This document shows, in pieces, positions 16,278 to 26,911 of a stretch of 64,000 nt of DNA (position 1 is its first letter; each line of letters opens with the position of its first letter). This DNA comes from Halorussus halophilus. Lineage in GTDB: Archaea; Halobacteriota; Halobacteria; Halobacteriales; Haladaptataceae. The stretch is from the NCBI RefSeq assembly GCF_008831545.1, contig NZ_CP044523.1, positions 930,001 through 994,000 on the forward strand, in the 5' to 3' direction. The position numbers were made by a program, and so were the translations under genes. The notes beneath the pieces were generated by a model. The model was given only the letters and a program-made list of their open reading frames with translations, had not been told where the DNA came from and searched no databases.

Positions 16278-16676
16278 ATGAGCCACAACGAATCGGGGAG
16301 CGTCTCACCCCCACACGTCTCGGCGCAGGACGTACTGCCAGTCAACAGCGAGAGCGAGACGTTAGACGAAGTGTTTCGTGCGCTGGCCGACCACCGTCGA
16401 CGATGCGTCTGTCACTACCTCGCGCGCCGCGAAGAGGGCCTGAATGTCGCCGAACTCGCCGAACTCGTCGCCGCCTCGATGAGCGAGAAGACCCGTGCAG
16501 TCCTCACCTCGGCCGAAATCGAGAAGACGAAAGCGGAACTCCAACAACTGCACCTCCCGAACTTGACCGAAGCCGGAATCGTCGAACACGACGACGAAGC
16601 CGGTGTCGTCAAATTGGCTGGTTCTACGGAGGTAAGGGAGTTCCTCGAAGCTGCAGAGGCGCTAGATTTTGGCTGA
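16278..16676 (+). CDS. Haloarchaeal HTH regulator (DUF7344-like)
   Basis: 132 residues from ATG 16278 (MSHNESGSV). The core is a winged helix: LDEVFRALADHRRRCVCHYLARRE, a linker helix with VAELAELVAASMSE, then LQQLHLPNLTEAGIVEHDDEAGVVKL. This pattern is the DUF7344-type HTH that is abundant in haloarchaea, usually as transcription regulators. The insert TRAVLTSAEIEKTKAELQ is the usual dimerisation helix. It lies just before a histidine kinase gene with its own promoter, so a link is possible but unproved. The frame is open upstream to 16185, but the extension lacks family similarity. Confidence 0.85.
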   Translation: MSHNESGSVSPPHVSAQDVLPVNSESETLDEVFRALADHRRRCVCHYLARREEGLNVAELAELVAASMSEKTRAVLTSAEIEKTKAELQQLHLPNLTEAGIVEHDDEAGVVKLAGSTEVREFLEAAEALDFG

Positions 16677-16693
16677 GGAGACGATTCCCGGCG

Positions 16694-16710
16694 AAAGGGT
16701 TTATAAGTTT
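16694..16710 (+). promoter_or_regulatory. TATA box of the histidine kinase gene
   Basis: The sequence gggtttataagtttg is centred about 35 bases before ATG 16737. Confidence 0.5.
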
Positions 16711-16736
16711 GTCCGACAACTTTCAAATAACAACTT

Positions 16737-18146
16737 ATGTCGGATATCGACCCGACGCCCGACAGGTCACTAGCCACCGACATTTGCGTTCTTCACGTGG
16801 ACGACGACGAGAAGTTGCTGGAAGCGACGAAAACCGCACTCGAACGAACAGACCACATCGATTGTGTCGAAACGACGACGACGGCGAGCGAGGCACTCAC
16901 ACTCCTCGACGAACGAGAGATACACTGCGTCGTCTCCGACCAGAATTTATCCGAGCACGACGGCATCGAGTTGTTAGAGGCCGTTCGACGCGACTACCCG
17001 AATCTCCCGTTCATCCTCTTCACAGGTACCGGGAACGAAGACGTAGCGAGTCAAGCCATCTCGGCGGGCGTCTCGAACTACCTCCAGAAAGGTAGTTCGA
17101 CGGATATCATCGACGTACTGTCGAAGCAGGTCCACGAAGCGGTGTTCCAACGCCGCGTCGAAGAGGAGATGCACCGCGGGTTCGAGGCGATAGAAACCGC
17201 CAAAGAAGGTATCGCCATGTTGGACGAAGAGGGAGAGTTCAACTACGTCAACGAGGCGTTCGCCGAAATCTTCGGCTACGAACAGCGGTCGCTCGTCGGC
17301 AAGAGATGGGAGACGTTGAATCCTGAGGGAATTCTGGGCCGACTCACCGAAGAGATTCTCCCCGAACTCGAACGGACGGGCGAGTGGTCCGGCGAAACCA
17401 TCGGCAAGAGAGACGATGGTTCCACGTTCGTCGCCGACGTGACGGTTTCGGAGACGAAAGTCAGCGGCCTCGTCTGCGTCGTCAGCGACATCACCGAGCG
17501 AAAAGAGCGCCAAGAAGAACTGCGAAGACAGAACGAACGTCTCGACGCGTTCGCGGGGACCGTCTCCCACGACCTCCGAAATCCGCTGAACATCGCGTCG
17601 GTGTATCTCAACATGGCCCGCGATTCGGGGGAGGACGAGCACTTCGACGAACTCGAAAACGCCCTGAATCGCATCGAGAACATAACGTCCGACCTGTTGG
17701 AGTTGGCCAGAACTGGCGAAGAGAACATCGACCCCGAACCGGTGCGAATCACCCACCTCGTCGAGACTGTCTGGCGCGGCACCGAGACTAACGGCGCGGA
17801 ACTGGTCGTGGAGTTCGACGACGACACCGAACTCGTCGCCGACGAAGACCGACTGACCGAACTGATTGCGAATCTGTTTCGCAACGCAATCCAACACGCC
17901 GGAAGCTCCGTCCGCGTCGGCACCGGACCCAAAGAGGACGGGTTCTACATCGAAGACGACGGTCCCGGTATCCCGGAGGAGGAGCGCGAACGAGTGTTCG
18001 AATCGGGGTACACCACCGCCGACAGTACGGGGTTCGGACTCAGTATCGTCCAGAGCGTCGCCGAGGCTCACGGGTGGGATGTCGAAATCACGGAGAGTGA
18101 CGCTGGTGGGGCGTGCTTCGAGTTCGAAGGCGTGGAGTACGTTTAA
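16737..18146 (+). CDS. REC-PAS histidine kinase
   Basis: 469 residues without membrane helices, so cytoplasmic. Residues about 15-135 are a receiver domain with acidic pocket VDDDE, phosphoacceptor Asp68 in VVSDQN, Thr in LFTGTG and Lys118 in YLQKGSS. Residues about 145-260 are a PAS domain (EGIAMLDEEGEFNYVNEAFAEIFG...VVSDITERK). The HisKA box has His278 (TVSHDLRNPLNI), followed by the ATPase domain with N box LFRNAIQHA, G1 EDDGPGIP and G2 TGFGLSIV. This REC-first layout is common in haloarchaea and may work in phosphorelays. No cognate regulator is adjacent. Confidence 0.92.
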   Translation: MSDIDPTPDRSLATDICVLHVDDDEKLLEATKTALERTDHIDCVETTTTASEALTLLDEREIHCVVSDQNLSEHDGIELLEAVRRDYPNLPFILFTGTGNEDVASQAISAGVSNYLQKGSSTDIIDVLSKQVHEAVFQRRVEEEMHRGFEAIETAKEGIAMLDEEGEFNYVNEAFAEIFGYEQRSLVGKRWETLNPEGILGRLTEEILPELERTGEWSGETIGKRDDGSTFVADVTVSETKVSGLVCVVSDITERKERQEELRRQNERLDAFAGTVSHDLRNPLNIASVYLNMARDSGEDEHFDELENALNRIENITSDLLELARTGEENIDPEPVRITHLVETVWRGTETNGAELVVEFDDDTELVADEDRLTELIANLFRNAIQHAGSSVRVGTGPKEDGFYIEDDGPGIPEEERERVFESGYTTADSTGFGLSIVQSVAEAHGWDVEITESDAGGACFEFEGVEYV

Positions 18147-18239
18147 ACACCGGACCCTGATTGCAGGGCACAGAAATTAAACTTTAAGTCCGAATACGGA
18201 ATAATAATGTAGTTATCTTTCTAATAGCCAAAAGGACCT

Positions 18240-18644
18240 ATGAAATACCCAACCCGTTCGCCTCGACGAACTTTCCTCCGCATCATGGGGGTCTCTGCAG
18301 CAACAGGTATAGCAGGCTGTCTCAATACAAATGAAACGCAGAGCTACGGGTTGATCGTCGTTAACTACCAGAGTAGCTCACAAGAGATTAGCGTGACTAT
18401 AACTCGAAACGATACCTCGAAAACTCTTCTTAACGATACGTATACGCTAGGTAGCGAAGAGCGTATCTCCGAGGAGGCGGTGTTCGATAGTGCTGGAGCG
18501 TACACGATATCTGCGAATGTGGCCGGAGGAACGAGCGCGAGTACTGATTTCACCGTTCCGGAAGACGATCAACTACCCGCCAGTTCTTACCATATCCATC
18601 TCACGGCAGAAGGCGAGTTGAACCTATTTTTCCCCTCTCCGTAG
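18240..18644 (+). CDS. Tat lipoprotein, unknown
   Basis: 134 residues. The signal RRTFLRIMGVSAATGIAGC has twin arginines and a lipobox Cys at about residue 27, so the protein is probably lipid-anchored outside the membrane. The mature part is a beta-rich domain of about 105 residues (LIVVNYQSSSQEISVTITR...GAYTISANVAGGTSASTDF) resembling the small beta-sandwich domains of haloarchaeal lipoproteins. Base composition is visibly lower in GC than neighbours, as for the following gene, suggesting acquisition by transfer. A TATA-like attaaacttt lies at about 18176. Confidence 0.7.
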   Translation: MKYPTRSPRRTFLRIMGVSAATGIAGCLNTNETQSYGLIVVNYQSSSQEISVTITRNDTSKTLLNDTYTLGSEERISEEAVFDSAGAYTISANVAGGTSASTDFTVPEDDQLPASSYHIHLTAEGELNLFFPSP

Positions 18645-18652
18645 TCGGAAGC

Positions 18653-19129
18653 CTACGTGAACGGATATTCTTGGAAGTTCGAGACGAAGGCCTCCACGTC
18701 CTCGTTGTAGTTAGCGAACTCGTCGTAGGTGTAACTCCACTGTGGCATGATGTGCTTTACCATCTTGATGGCGTGACTGTACTCCCAATAGTTGCCACCC
18801 AGATGGGCATCCTTGTGTATCGGGGTCGCTTCGGTGTGTGTGTACACGTCGACGCACCATTCATTGAAGTTCGAGTCGTACCACTCGAATAGCCGGACGT
18901 GAAGTTGCCAGTCGGCAGTATCGATACTACTGCTGATTCGCCGCATTGACGCTGCAGACCAATCGTACAGACTTGTATGTTCGGCATTCTGATACGACGC
19001 GATGACGTGCGTATTGAAACCATGGTTCCGGAAAGCGTCTTCCGCCTGTTCGATGTCATATCCGCGCATCGTTCCGGCGAGACTGTCGGACTGAACTGAC
19101 CACGTCGAACCGTTACCGATCTCTTCCAT
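18653..19129 (-). CDS. Hypothetical protein, unknown family
   Basis: 158 residues, rich in Trp, Tyr and His for a haloarchaeal protein (for example YDWSAASMRR, LHVRLFEWYDSNFNEW, GGNYWEYSHAIKMVKHIMPQW). I do not recognise it. No signal peptide or membrane segment is present. It is convergent with the lipoprotein gene, 8 bases apart, and shares the lower GC content. The pair lies between conserved chromosomal genes, so it looks like a small acquired cargo. The start at ATG 19129 is the only convincing one. Confidence 0.6.
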   Translation of the reverse strand: MEEIGNGSTWSVQSDSLAGTMRGYDIEQAEDAFRNHGFNTHVIASYQNAEHTSLYDWSAASMRRISSSIDTADWQLHVRLFEWYDSNFNEWCVDVYTHTEATPIHKDAHLGGNYWEYSHAIKMVKHIMPQWSYTYDEFANYNEDVEAFVSNFQEYPFT

Positions 19130-19270
19130 GATGCCGTTGACTACACTGGTTCCTTCCGACCAACAGCCTATTTTTCCAATCGAAGAGAGTAGACGGATAG
19201 TTGACCGGTAGTCGCTTCAACCGAAAACTACGACGGGGTGCGACTCGTCCAAAAGGTATCTCAGCAATGA

Positions 19271-21529
<2,259 letters not shown>

Positions 21530-21621
21530 GCAGGGAGCACTCGTGTGAGGGAGTAAAAAACTACCCGAACCCGTCGAATTTGACATCGACAAACGTCGAA
21601 ATCAGGTCAGGTCGAGTCAGG

Positions 21622-22728
21622 TCAAACATCTTTGACTAGTACGTCGGCGCGTGCCAACGCCACGTCGTAGTCCCATCCGTCCACGACGGTCGTCGGCCAC
21701 TGTCCGGTCGTCGTCAGCACTTCGAGGCCGTCCTCGGTCACCAACACCGTGTCCTCGCTCTTGGCACCCTGGACGGTGGGATTCCACGCGTAGGCCATCG
21801 GCGTCGTCACCTCGGCGTCGCTTTCGGGTGTCGCCACCCATTCGCGTCCGGCGAACCCGGCGGCACCACCCTGATGGTGGTTCTGCCACTCGTCGGCGTA
21901 GCCGACGTGTTCGTAGGCGGCCTGAATCGCGTCGAAGACGTCTCCGGCGTCGCCGCCGAGGTCGGCGACTGCTTGCGTCGCGCCGAGTGCGGTCATCTCC
22001 ACGATGCGGGCGGCTTGGTGCTTGTCGCCGAGTTCGTTCAGTTCGGGCGCGGGGTTCTCCTCTTCACCGAAGGCGACCGTCCGGGTCATACTGGCGTGCA
22101 GGCCGTCGCGCTCTGCGGTCACGGACACCAGCGCGTAGTCGCCCAGCTCGCGGTGCTTCGGCGTGTAGTGGCGGTACTGCTGGGCGCGCTCGGACCCACC
22201 GACGAGTGCGACTGGCGCTTCGATGCCGCGTGCGGAGAGCGCGACTCGTAGTGCGGAGGCGACCTCCGACTCCACGTCGCCGGGTTGGAGTTCCCGGCAG
22301 ACCGCCTCGACTGCTTCGGCAGTGTCGTAGCCCAAATCGCGGTAGTTCTCGATATCCTCCTCGGTGAGTGGCTGGCGGAGCGGCGAGGCGTCCACAGTGT
22401 CGAAGTTGGGCACGTCGAAGTCTGCGGCCGCGGGTCGGGGGCTCTGGTCGGCGACTGCTTCCGCGAGCGACGAGTCGTACCACTGAAACTCGGTCACTGT
22501 CACGTCGTCGTCCAACTCTTCCTCGCGGAGTCGGTCGGCTTCGATGTTGTTCGTGACGACGGAGAGTTCATCGCCGTCGTAGCCCACTGCGGCGACCCCC
22601 ACGTCGCCCTCGCGGTCTACCACGTTGTCGCCGCCGGTCAACCACGTGAAGGAGTTCGGGCGCGCGAACCAGACGGCTTCGAGGTCGTGTTGGTCGAGGT
22701 AGATGTCGAGGCGTTCCTGCTTGGTCAT
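21622..22728 (-). CDS. M24 (creatinase/aminopeptidase fold) family protein, degenerate metal site
   Basis: 368 residues. The N-terminal creatinase domain (MTKQERLDIYLDQHDLEAVW...ARPNSFTWLTGGDN) and the pita-bread fold are recognisable. The usual metal ligands are not. Where active enzymes have an Asp in VxVDxGA and another in SDxTRT, this one reads LVSVTAERDG and ASMTRT. The His pair survives as HHQGGAAG, and the usual Glu of the VxEPG motif is replaced in AYAWNPTVQGAKSED. It is therefore probably a binding or scaffold protein rather than a metallopeptidase. The arrangement is 92 bases upstream of the malic enzyme gene on the same strand. Confidence 0.8.
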   Translation of the reverse strand: MTKQERLDIYLDQHDLEAVWFARPNSFTWLTGGDNVVDREGDVGVAAVGYDGDELSVVTNNIEADRLREEELDDDVTVTEFQWYDSSLAEAVADQSPRPAAADFDVPNFDTVDASPLRQPLTEEDIENYRDLGYDTAEAVEAVCRELQPGDVESEVASALRVALSARGIEAPVALVGGSERAQQYRHYTPKHRELGDYALVSVTAERDGLHASMTRTVAFGEEENPAPELNELGDKHQAARIVEMTALGATQAVADLGGDAGDVFDAIQAAYEHVGYADEWQNHHQGGAAGFAGREWVATPESDAEVTTPMAYAWNPTVQGAKSEDTVLVTEDGLEVLTTTGQWPTTVVDGWDYDVALARADVLVKDV

Positions 22729-23442
22729 TACTCGTGGATTGTTCGGGAAATCCTTGAAGGACTTGGATTCGGGAAGTGAGTTTGGAGTGGTGTTTGTGAC
22801 GGAGAAGACCGGATGATGGGATGGCCGCTGGCAGACAGAACGCAGACAGCGAGACGCTATCTACTCCCGAGACAAAGCCGCGCCCTCGCTCCACCTCGCT
22901 TACCGCCGGACGCCACAGAGTGGCGTCCAAACGCTCGGTTCCGGTCGCCCGCTCCCACCAAGGGAAGCCCTCGTCGCTCGCTTCACTCACTCCTCGCCCT
23001 TCATCCACCGGCAGAGGTTGCTCTGCCGAGCCTTCGTTCGCTCCGCTCACGAAGACACCAAGGCAGGTTCCCCATTTCTCCCCGCTCGCGCCATCCGGCG
23101 CGACCGCATCCTGTGGCCGATGTCACAATCCACGAAACGGAACCTAACCAACCGCCCGAAACGCGAATTCTCACTGGAATCAGTCCGCGCGGCCGCAGAG
23201 CGGCCGCGCTCCTGCGGATAGCCGGGAGCGGCGAAGCGAGACGTGGAACGACCGAAGGGAGTAAGCACCGAGTGAGGGCGCGGCTTTACACGGCTTCAGT
23301 CCGCTTCGAACTATCTTCGTCTGCGGTTACAGTTGAGGTTCCAACGAACTCCCGAACGCCCCCGAGTTCCGATTCCCAGATTCTGAAGACGGTCGGACAG
23401 ACCTAAGTACGAACGCCCGATAGCTCCACTAAGAGCAAACAC
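22729..23442. other. Gene-free hairpin-rich region
   Basis: 714 bases between the divergently transcribed M24-like and heme A synthase genes. No reading frame has haloarchaeal protein character. The region from 22874 to 23287 is packed with perfect hairpins and is bounded by imperfect inverted repeats (separate entries). The last 60 bases hold the promoter of the heme A synthase gene (gacctaagtacg near 23400). Confidence 0.6.
22874..23287. repeat. Hairpin island bounded by 18-bp inverted repeats
   Basis: Outer arms aaagccgcgccctcgctc (22874-22891) and its inverted copy (23270-23287) match at 17 of 18 bases. Inside are at least five hairpins: 22908-22928 (9-bp arms, AGA loop), 23009-23028 (8-bp arms, GTTG loop), 23032-23054 (6-bp arms), 23086-23103 (7-bp arms, ATCC loop) and 23187-23209 (10-bp arms GCGCGGCCGC, AGA loop). 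This could be a small non-autonomous mobile element, a structured RNA or a decayed gene. No target-site duplication was seen. Confidence 0.6.
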
Positions 23443-23919
23443 ATGGTTCGCTATCGCCACCTCGCCGCCGTGACTACGGGGCTGACGTTCGCGCTCATCC
23501 TGCTCGGCGTCTACACCGCCGCGATGGGTGCCGGGCTGTCCTGTTCGGCCCAGTGGCCCCTCTGTGACGGCGGGGTCCTCCCCCAGACGTTCCCCAGTTT
23601 CGTCGAGTGGTTCCACCGACTGATTGCGATGATAACCGGCTTCTTCATCATCGGCACGACTGTCGGCGCGTGGAAGTACCACAGCGAGAAGCGCATCCGC
23701 GGGGCCGCTACGCTCGCACTGGCCGTGACCCCACTGCAAATCGTCCTCGGTGGTGCGACCGTTCTCGTCTACACGCCGCTCGTGCAGGTGGCCCACCACG
23801 CCGCCGCGATGATAATCTTCGGGGCGCTCGTGGCGACGACGCTCTGGTCCTACGAGGCCGAAACTGCCACTGGTGGTTCCAGTGCCGACGCGGCCGCGGG
23901 CTATCCCAGCGACGATTGA
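23443..23919 (+). CDS. ctaA: Half-size heme A synthase (CtaA/Cox15 family)
   Basis: 158 residues with four membrane helices instead of the usual eight. The start GLTFALILLGVYTAAMGAGLSCSAQWPLCDGG has the conserved Cys pair of the first external loop. EWFHRLIAMITG and LVQVAHHAAAMIIFG carry heme-ligand or catalytic His residues. Four-helix members of this family are known in some archaea and are regarded as an ancestral type that must dimerise. It should convert heme O to heme A for terminal oxidases. No oxidase gene is adjacent. A polar tail of 20 residues follows the last helix. Confidence 0.85.
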   Translation: MVRYRHLAAVTTGLTFALILLGVYTAAMGAGLSCSAQWPLCDGGVLPQTFPSFVEWFHRLIAMITGFFIIGTTVGAWKYHSEKRIRGAATLALAVTPLQIVLGGATVLVYTPLVQVAHHAAAMIIFGALVATTLWSYEAETATGGSSADAAAGYPSDD

Positions 23920-24003
23920 CTGGCCAGCGGCGACTGACAAACCAACGACGACTGAACCTGTTTTTAGCTCGTCTATCTTCCGAATTTGGACGTTTCACGC
24001 CAA

Positions 24004-24018
24004 CTACTATATACTATC
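24004..24018 (+). promoter_or_regulatory. TATA box of first amino-acid binding-protein gene
   Basis: The sequence actatatactatcag is centred about 36 bases before ATG 24047. Confidence 0.5.
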
Positions 24019-24046
24019 AGATTGCACGTAGCCGCGGGGGAAACAC

Positions 24047-24967
24047 ATGGACATCGACAGGCGGACGTTTGTCAAGGGGAGCGCAGGAGCTATCGGCGGA
24101 CTCACGGTCGGCGGACTCGTGAGCGCACAAGACGGCGAAGTAGTTCGAATCGGGTCGGACATTCCGTACAAGCCGTTCGAGTATCGCAATCAGGATGGTG
24201 AAATCGTCGGTTTCGACGTAGACCTCGCTGGGGCGATTTTCGAGGAACTGGGGACGGACTACGAGTTCGTCCAGACGGGCTTCGACACCATCATCCCGAG
24301 TCTGAACAACGGGAACTTCCGCATCATCATGTCCGCGATGACCATCAACGACGAGCGCGCGGAGAAAGTGGATTTCTCGGACCCGTACTTCGTCGCCTAC
24401 CAGACTGTGGCGATTTTGCAGGGGAGCGACATCAGTTCGGTCGAAGACCTGCGCGGCCAGACAGTCGCCGTCCAGAAAGGGACGACTGGCGAAGGAGCGG
24501 CGGAGGACCTGCAAGAGCAGTTCGGTGGCGACCTGACCATCGACAGCTACGACCAGATTACGGGTGCGTTCAATGCGCTTCTGAACAACCAAGCTGTCGC
24601 AGTCATCAACGACAACACGGTCAACGTGCAGTTCACGCAGGACAACGAGAATATCGTGCTGTTGGAGGGCGAGGGTGTTGCCGCAGAGCGAGGTGAAGCC
24701 GCGCCGGATTACCTAACGCTGACCGTCGAGGAGTACGGCATCGCGTTCCGGCAGGACGACGACGAGTTCCGCCAGCAGGTCAACGAGGCACTAACTGCGG
24801 TCATCGAGAGCGGTCGGTACGAAGAAATCTACCGCGAGTATTTCACGGGTGATCCGCCAGCGTCTATCTTGGAACGTGGTCAGGTGACCACGATGGGCGG
24901 AACCACGACAGTGAGCAACGGAACCGCGACCAATGAAACCGAGTCGGGAACTACCGAGGGTAGCTAA
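24047..24967 (+). CDS. Polar amino-acid-type ABC substrate-binding protein (Tat, no lipobox)
   Basis: 306 residues. The Tat signal (IDRRTFVKGSAGAIGGLTVGG) ends in GLVSAQDG with no Cys, so the protein may be released or anchored otherwise. The family 3 solute-binding fold runs from VVRIGSDIPYKPFEYRNQDG to about residue 255: GFDVDLAGAIFEELG, RIIMSAMTINDERAEKVDFSDPY, VAVQKGTTGE. A Thr/Ser-rich tail of about 45 residues (TTTVSNGTATNETESGTTEG) follows. It is a close tandem paralogue of the next gene, which is a lipoprotein. It likely binds a polar amino acid. No permease lies upstream. Confidence 0.9.
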   Translation: MDIDRRTFVKGSAGAIGGLTVGGLVSAQDGEVVRIGSDIPYKPFEYRNQDGEIVGFDVDLAGAIFEELGTDYEFVQTGFDTIIPSLNNGNFRIIMSAMTINDERAEKVDFSDPYFVAYQTVAILQGSDISSVEDLRGQTVAVQKGTTGEGAAEDLQEQFGGDLTIDSYDQITGAFNALLNNQAVAVINDNTVNVQFTQDNENIVLLEGEGVAAERGEAAPDYLTLTVEEYGIAFRQDDDEFRQQVNEALTAVIESGRYEEIYREYFTGDPPASILERGQVTTMGGTTTVSNGTATNETESGTTEGS

Positions 24968-25108
24968 GTTGCTCAACTGAATTCCGTAATTTTTGCATAT
25001 TGTTTGGGAGAACTGGCTGCCGAAGCCAAAGCGTCAACAGAAGACATTGAACTCTTCCGAATCAAAAAAAGTAAACCTACATAGCCTAAATGAGTGGCTA
25101 TCACACAC

Positions 25109-26017
25109 ATGAAGCGACGAACCTTTGTCAAGGGCAGTGCTGGCATCACCACCGGATTGACGCTCGCAGGCTGTATCGGCGGCGATGGTGGCGGAGAGGG
25201 AGAGAGCACGACGACCGAATCGACGGACACGACTGCGTCGGGAACTTCGGCGGAAGAGACGACCTCCGGCGAAAGTTCGAGCATGGATGGACCAGTCGTC
25301 ATCGGGTCGGACATCCCCTACCCGCCCTTCGAGTACCGCAACAACAGCGGCGAGCTCAAGGGATTCGACGTGGACATCGCGAAGGCGCTCTTCGAAGAGG
25401 AGATGGGCATCGGATACGAGTTCAAGAAGACTGGCTTCGACACCATCATTCCGAGCCTGAACAACGGGAACTTCCGCATCATCATGTCCGCGATGACCAT
25501 CAACGACAAACGTGCCCAGAAGGTGGACTTCTCGGACCCGTACTTCACGGCGTACCAGACCGTCGCAATCCGGAAAGGCGGCGACATCTCCAAACTCGAA
25601 GACCTGAAGGGGACGACGGTCGCGGTCCAGAAGGGGACGACTGGCGAAGGTGCCGCAGAAGGTCTCAAAGAACAGTTTGGCGGTAGCTTGACCATCGACA
25701 GCTACGACCAGATTACGGGCGCGTTCAACGCGCTCCTGAACAATCAGGCCTCCGCGGTCATCAACGACAACACGGTCAACGCGAAGTACGTCAACGAACA
25801 AGACAACGTTGTCTTCCTCAAAGGCGAGGGCGAGGCCGCGAAACAAGGCAAGAACGCGCCGGACTACCTCACTCTCACCGTCGAGGAGTACGGCATCGCG
25901 TTCCGACAGGACGACGACGACTTCAAGAAGAAGGTCAACGAAGCACTCGCGGCAATCAAAGAGAGCGGCAAGTACGACGAAATCTACAACGAGTACTTCG
26001 GCTCCGGCTCGAACTAA
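25109..26017 (+). CDS. Polar amino-acid-type ABC substrate-binding lipoprotein
   Basis: 302 residues from ATG 25109 (MKRRTFVKGSAGITTGLTLAGC), which puts the twin Arg near the N-terminus and a lipobox Cys at residue 22. A Gly/Thr/Ser-rich tether follows, then the family 3 binding fold (VVIGSDIPYPPFEYRNNSGE...MTINDKRAQKVDFSDPYF). Protein identity to the preceding gene is high, and a 51-base stretch (25457-25507) is identical in DNA to 24302-24352. The permease and ATPase genes follow directly, so this is the transporter's main receptor. Ligand is probably a polar amino acid. Confidence 0.93.
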   Translation: MKRRTFVKGSAGITTGLTLAGCIGGDGGGEGESTTTESTDTTASGTSAEETTSGESSSMDGPVVIGSDIPYPPFEYRNNSGELKGFDVDIAKALFEEEMGIGYEFKKTGFDTIIPSLNNGNFRIIMSAMTINDKRAQKVDFSDPYFTAYQTVAIRKGGDISKLEDLKGTTVAVQKGTTGEGAAEGLKEQFGGSLTIDSYDQITGAFNALLNNQASAVINDNTVNAKYVNEQDNVVFLKGEGEAAKQGKNAPDYLTLTVEEYGIAFRQDDDDFKKKVNEALAAIKESGKYDEIYNEYFGSGSN

Positions 26018-26071
26018 CGCCCGAGCGAGGCTTTTTGGTCGTTGCTAACGCTTGATACACATCGATTCACA

Positions 26072-26911
26072 ATGGCGGAAACATACTCAGACGAACCGAC
26101 TGTAGAGGAGCGCCGGTCGTCGGACGGACTGTTGACCGACGAGCGAGTCAAGTGGTTCGGCATAGCGGTCGCTGGGCTGTTTACCTCGGCAGTACTCTAC
26201 TTGCTGTACCGCATTCTGACCGACTTCGTGGACTACGAGCTGATGGCGGCGGTGTTTCCACGGTTCGTGGACGCCTACATTCTAGTCCTCAAAATCTTCC
26301 TCGTTTCGGCGGTACTCTCGCTCGTCGCCGGGACGATGGTCGGGTTGGGACGAGTGTCACGGACGAAGTTCACCAAAGCAATAGCGACGGGCTACGTCGA
26401 GTTCTTCCGTGGAACGCCGTTGCTGTTCCAGATTTTTATCATCTACCTCGGAATCCCGGCCTTCTGGCGGGCTTCGCCAGAGCCGTTTCCCATCGCGAAC
26501 TGGAATATCCCTGCTGCGATCATCGCTCTAACGCTAAACCACGCCGCGTACTCCGGCGAGGCAATCAAAGGCGGTATCACGGCGGTTCCGGACGGCCAGA
26601 TGGAGGCCGCCCGGTCGCTCGGGATGTCCTACATCGACTCGATGCGGGAGGTCATCCTGCCCCAAGCGGCCCGAAACGCGCTCGCGGCACTCGGCAACGA
26701 CCAGGTCATCCTCGTGAAAGACACCTCGCTACTGACGGTCATCGCGGTGCCCGAAATCATCAGCGTCTTCCGGAACGTCAACAGCAACACCTTCGACGCG
26801 TGGACACCGATCGTCCTCGTGGCCATCTCGTATCTCGCCATCACGTTGCCGCTCGGAAAACTCGTGCGCTATCTCGAACGCCGCTCTGACTGGGGTGGTA
26901 GCGATGCCTAA
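26072..26911 (+). CDS. Polar amino-acid ABC transporter permease
   Basis: 279 residues from ATG 26072. About five membrane helices, beginning at residue 37, are preceded by a 35-residue polar N-terminus. The family motif [20 protein letters not shown] (about 109-128), [42 protein letters not shown] (EAA loop, about 159-199) and [14 protein letters not shown] identify a HisMQ/GltJK-type permease. A single permease gene suggests a homodimer. It lies 54 bases after the binding-protein gene, and its last 8 bases overlap the ATPase gene. Confidence 0.93.
   Translation: MAETYSDEPTVEERRSSDGLLTDERVKWFGIAVAGLFTSAVLYLLYRILTDFVDYELMAAVFPRFVDAYILVLKIFLVSAVLSLVAGTMVGLGRVSRTKFTKAIATGYVEFFRGTPLLFQIFIIYLGIPAFWRASPEPFPIANWNIPAAIIALTLNHAAYSGEAIKGGITAVPDGQMEAARSLGMSYIDSMREVILPQAARNALAALGNDQVILVKDTSLLTVIAVPEIISVFRNVNSNTFDAWTPIVLVAISYLAITLPLGKLVRYLERRSDWGGSDA

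Noticed and set aside
16974-18071. Minus-strand frame opposite the histidine kinase
   Set aside because: The plus strand carries REC, PAS, HisKA and ATPase motifs in order. The opposite frame has none.
22813-23406. Open frames in the hairpin island
   Set aside because: They are Arg/Pro/Ser-rich products of GC-rich palindromes with no haloarchaeal codon character.
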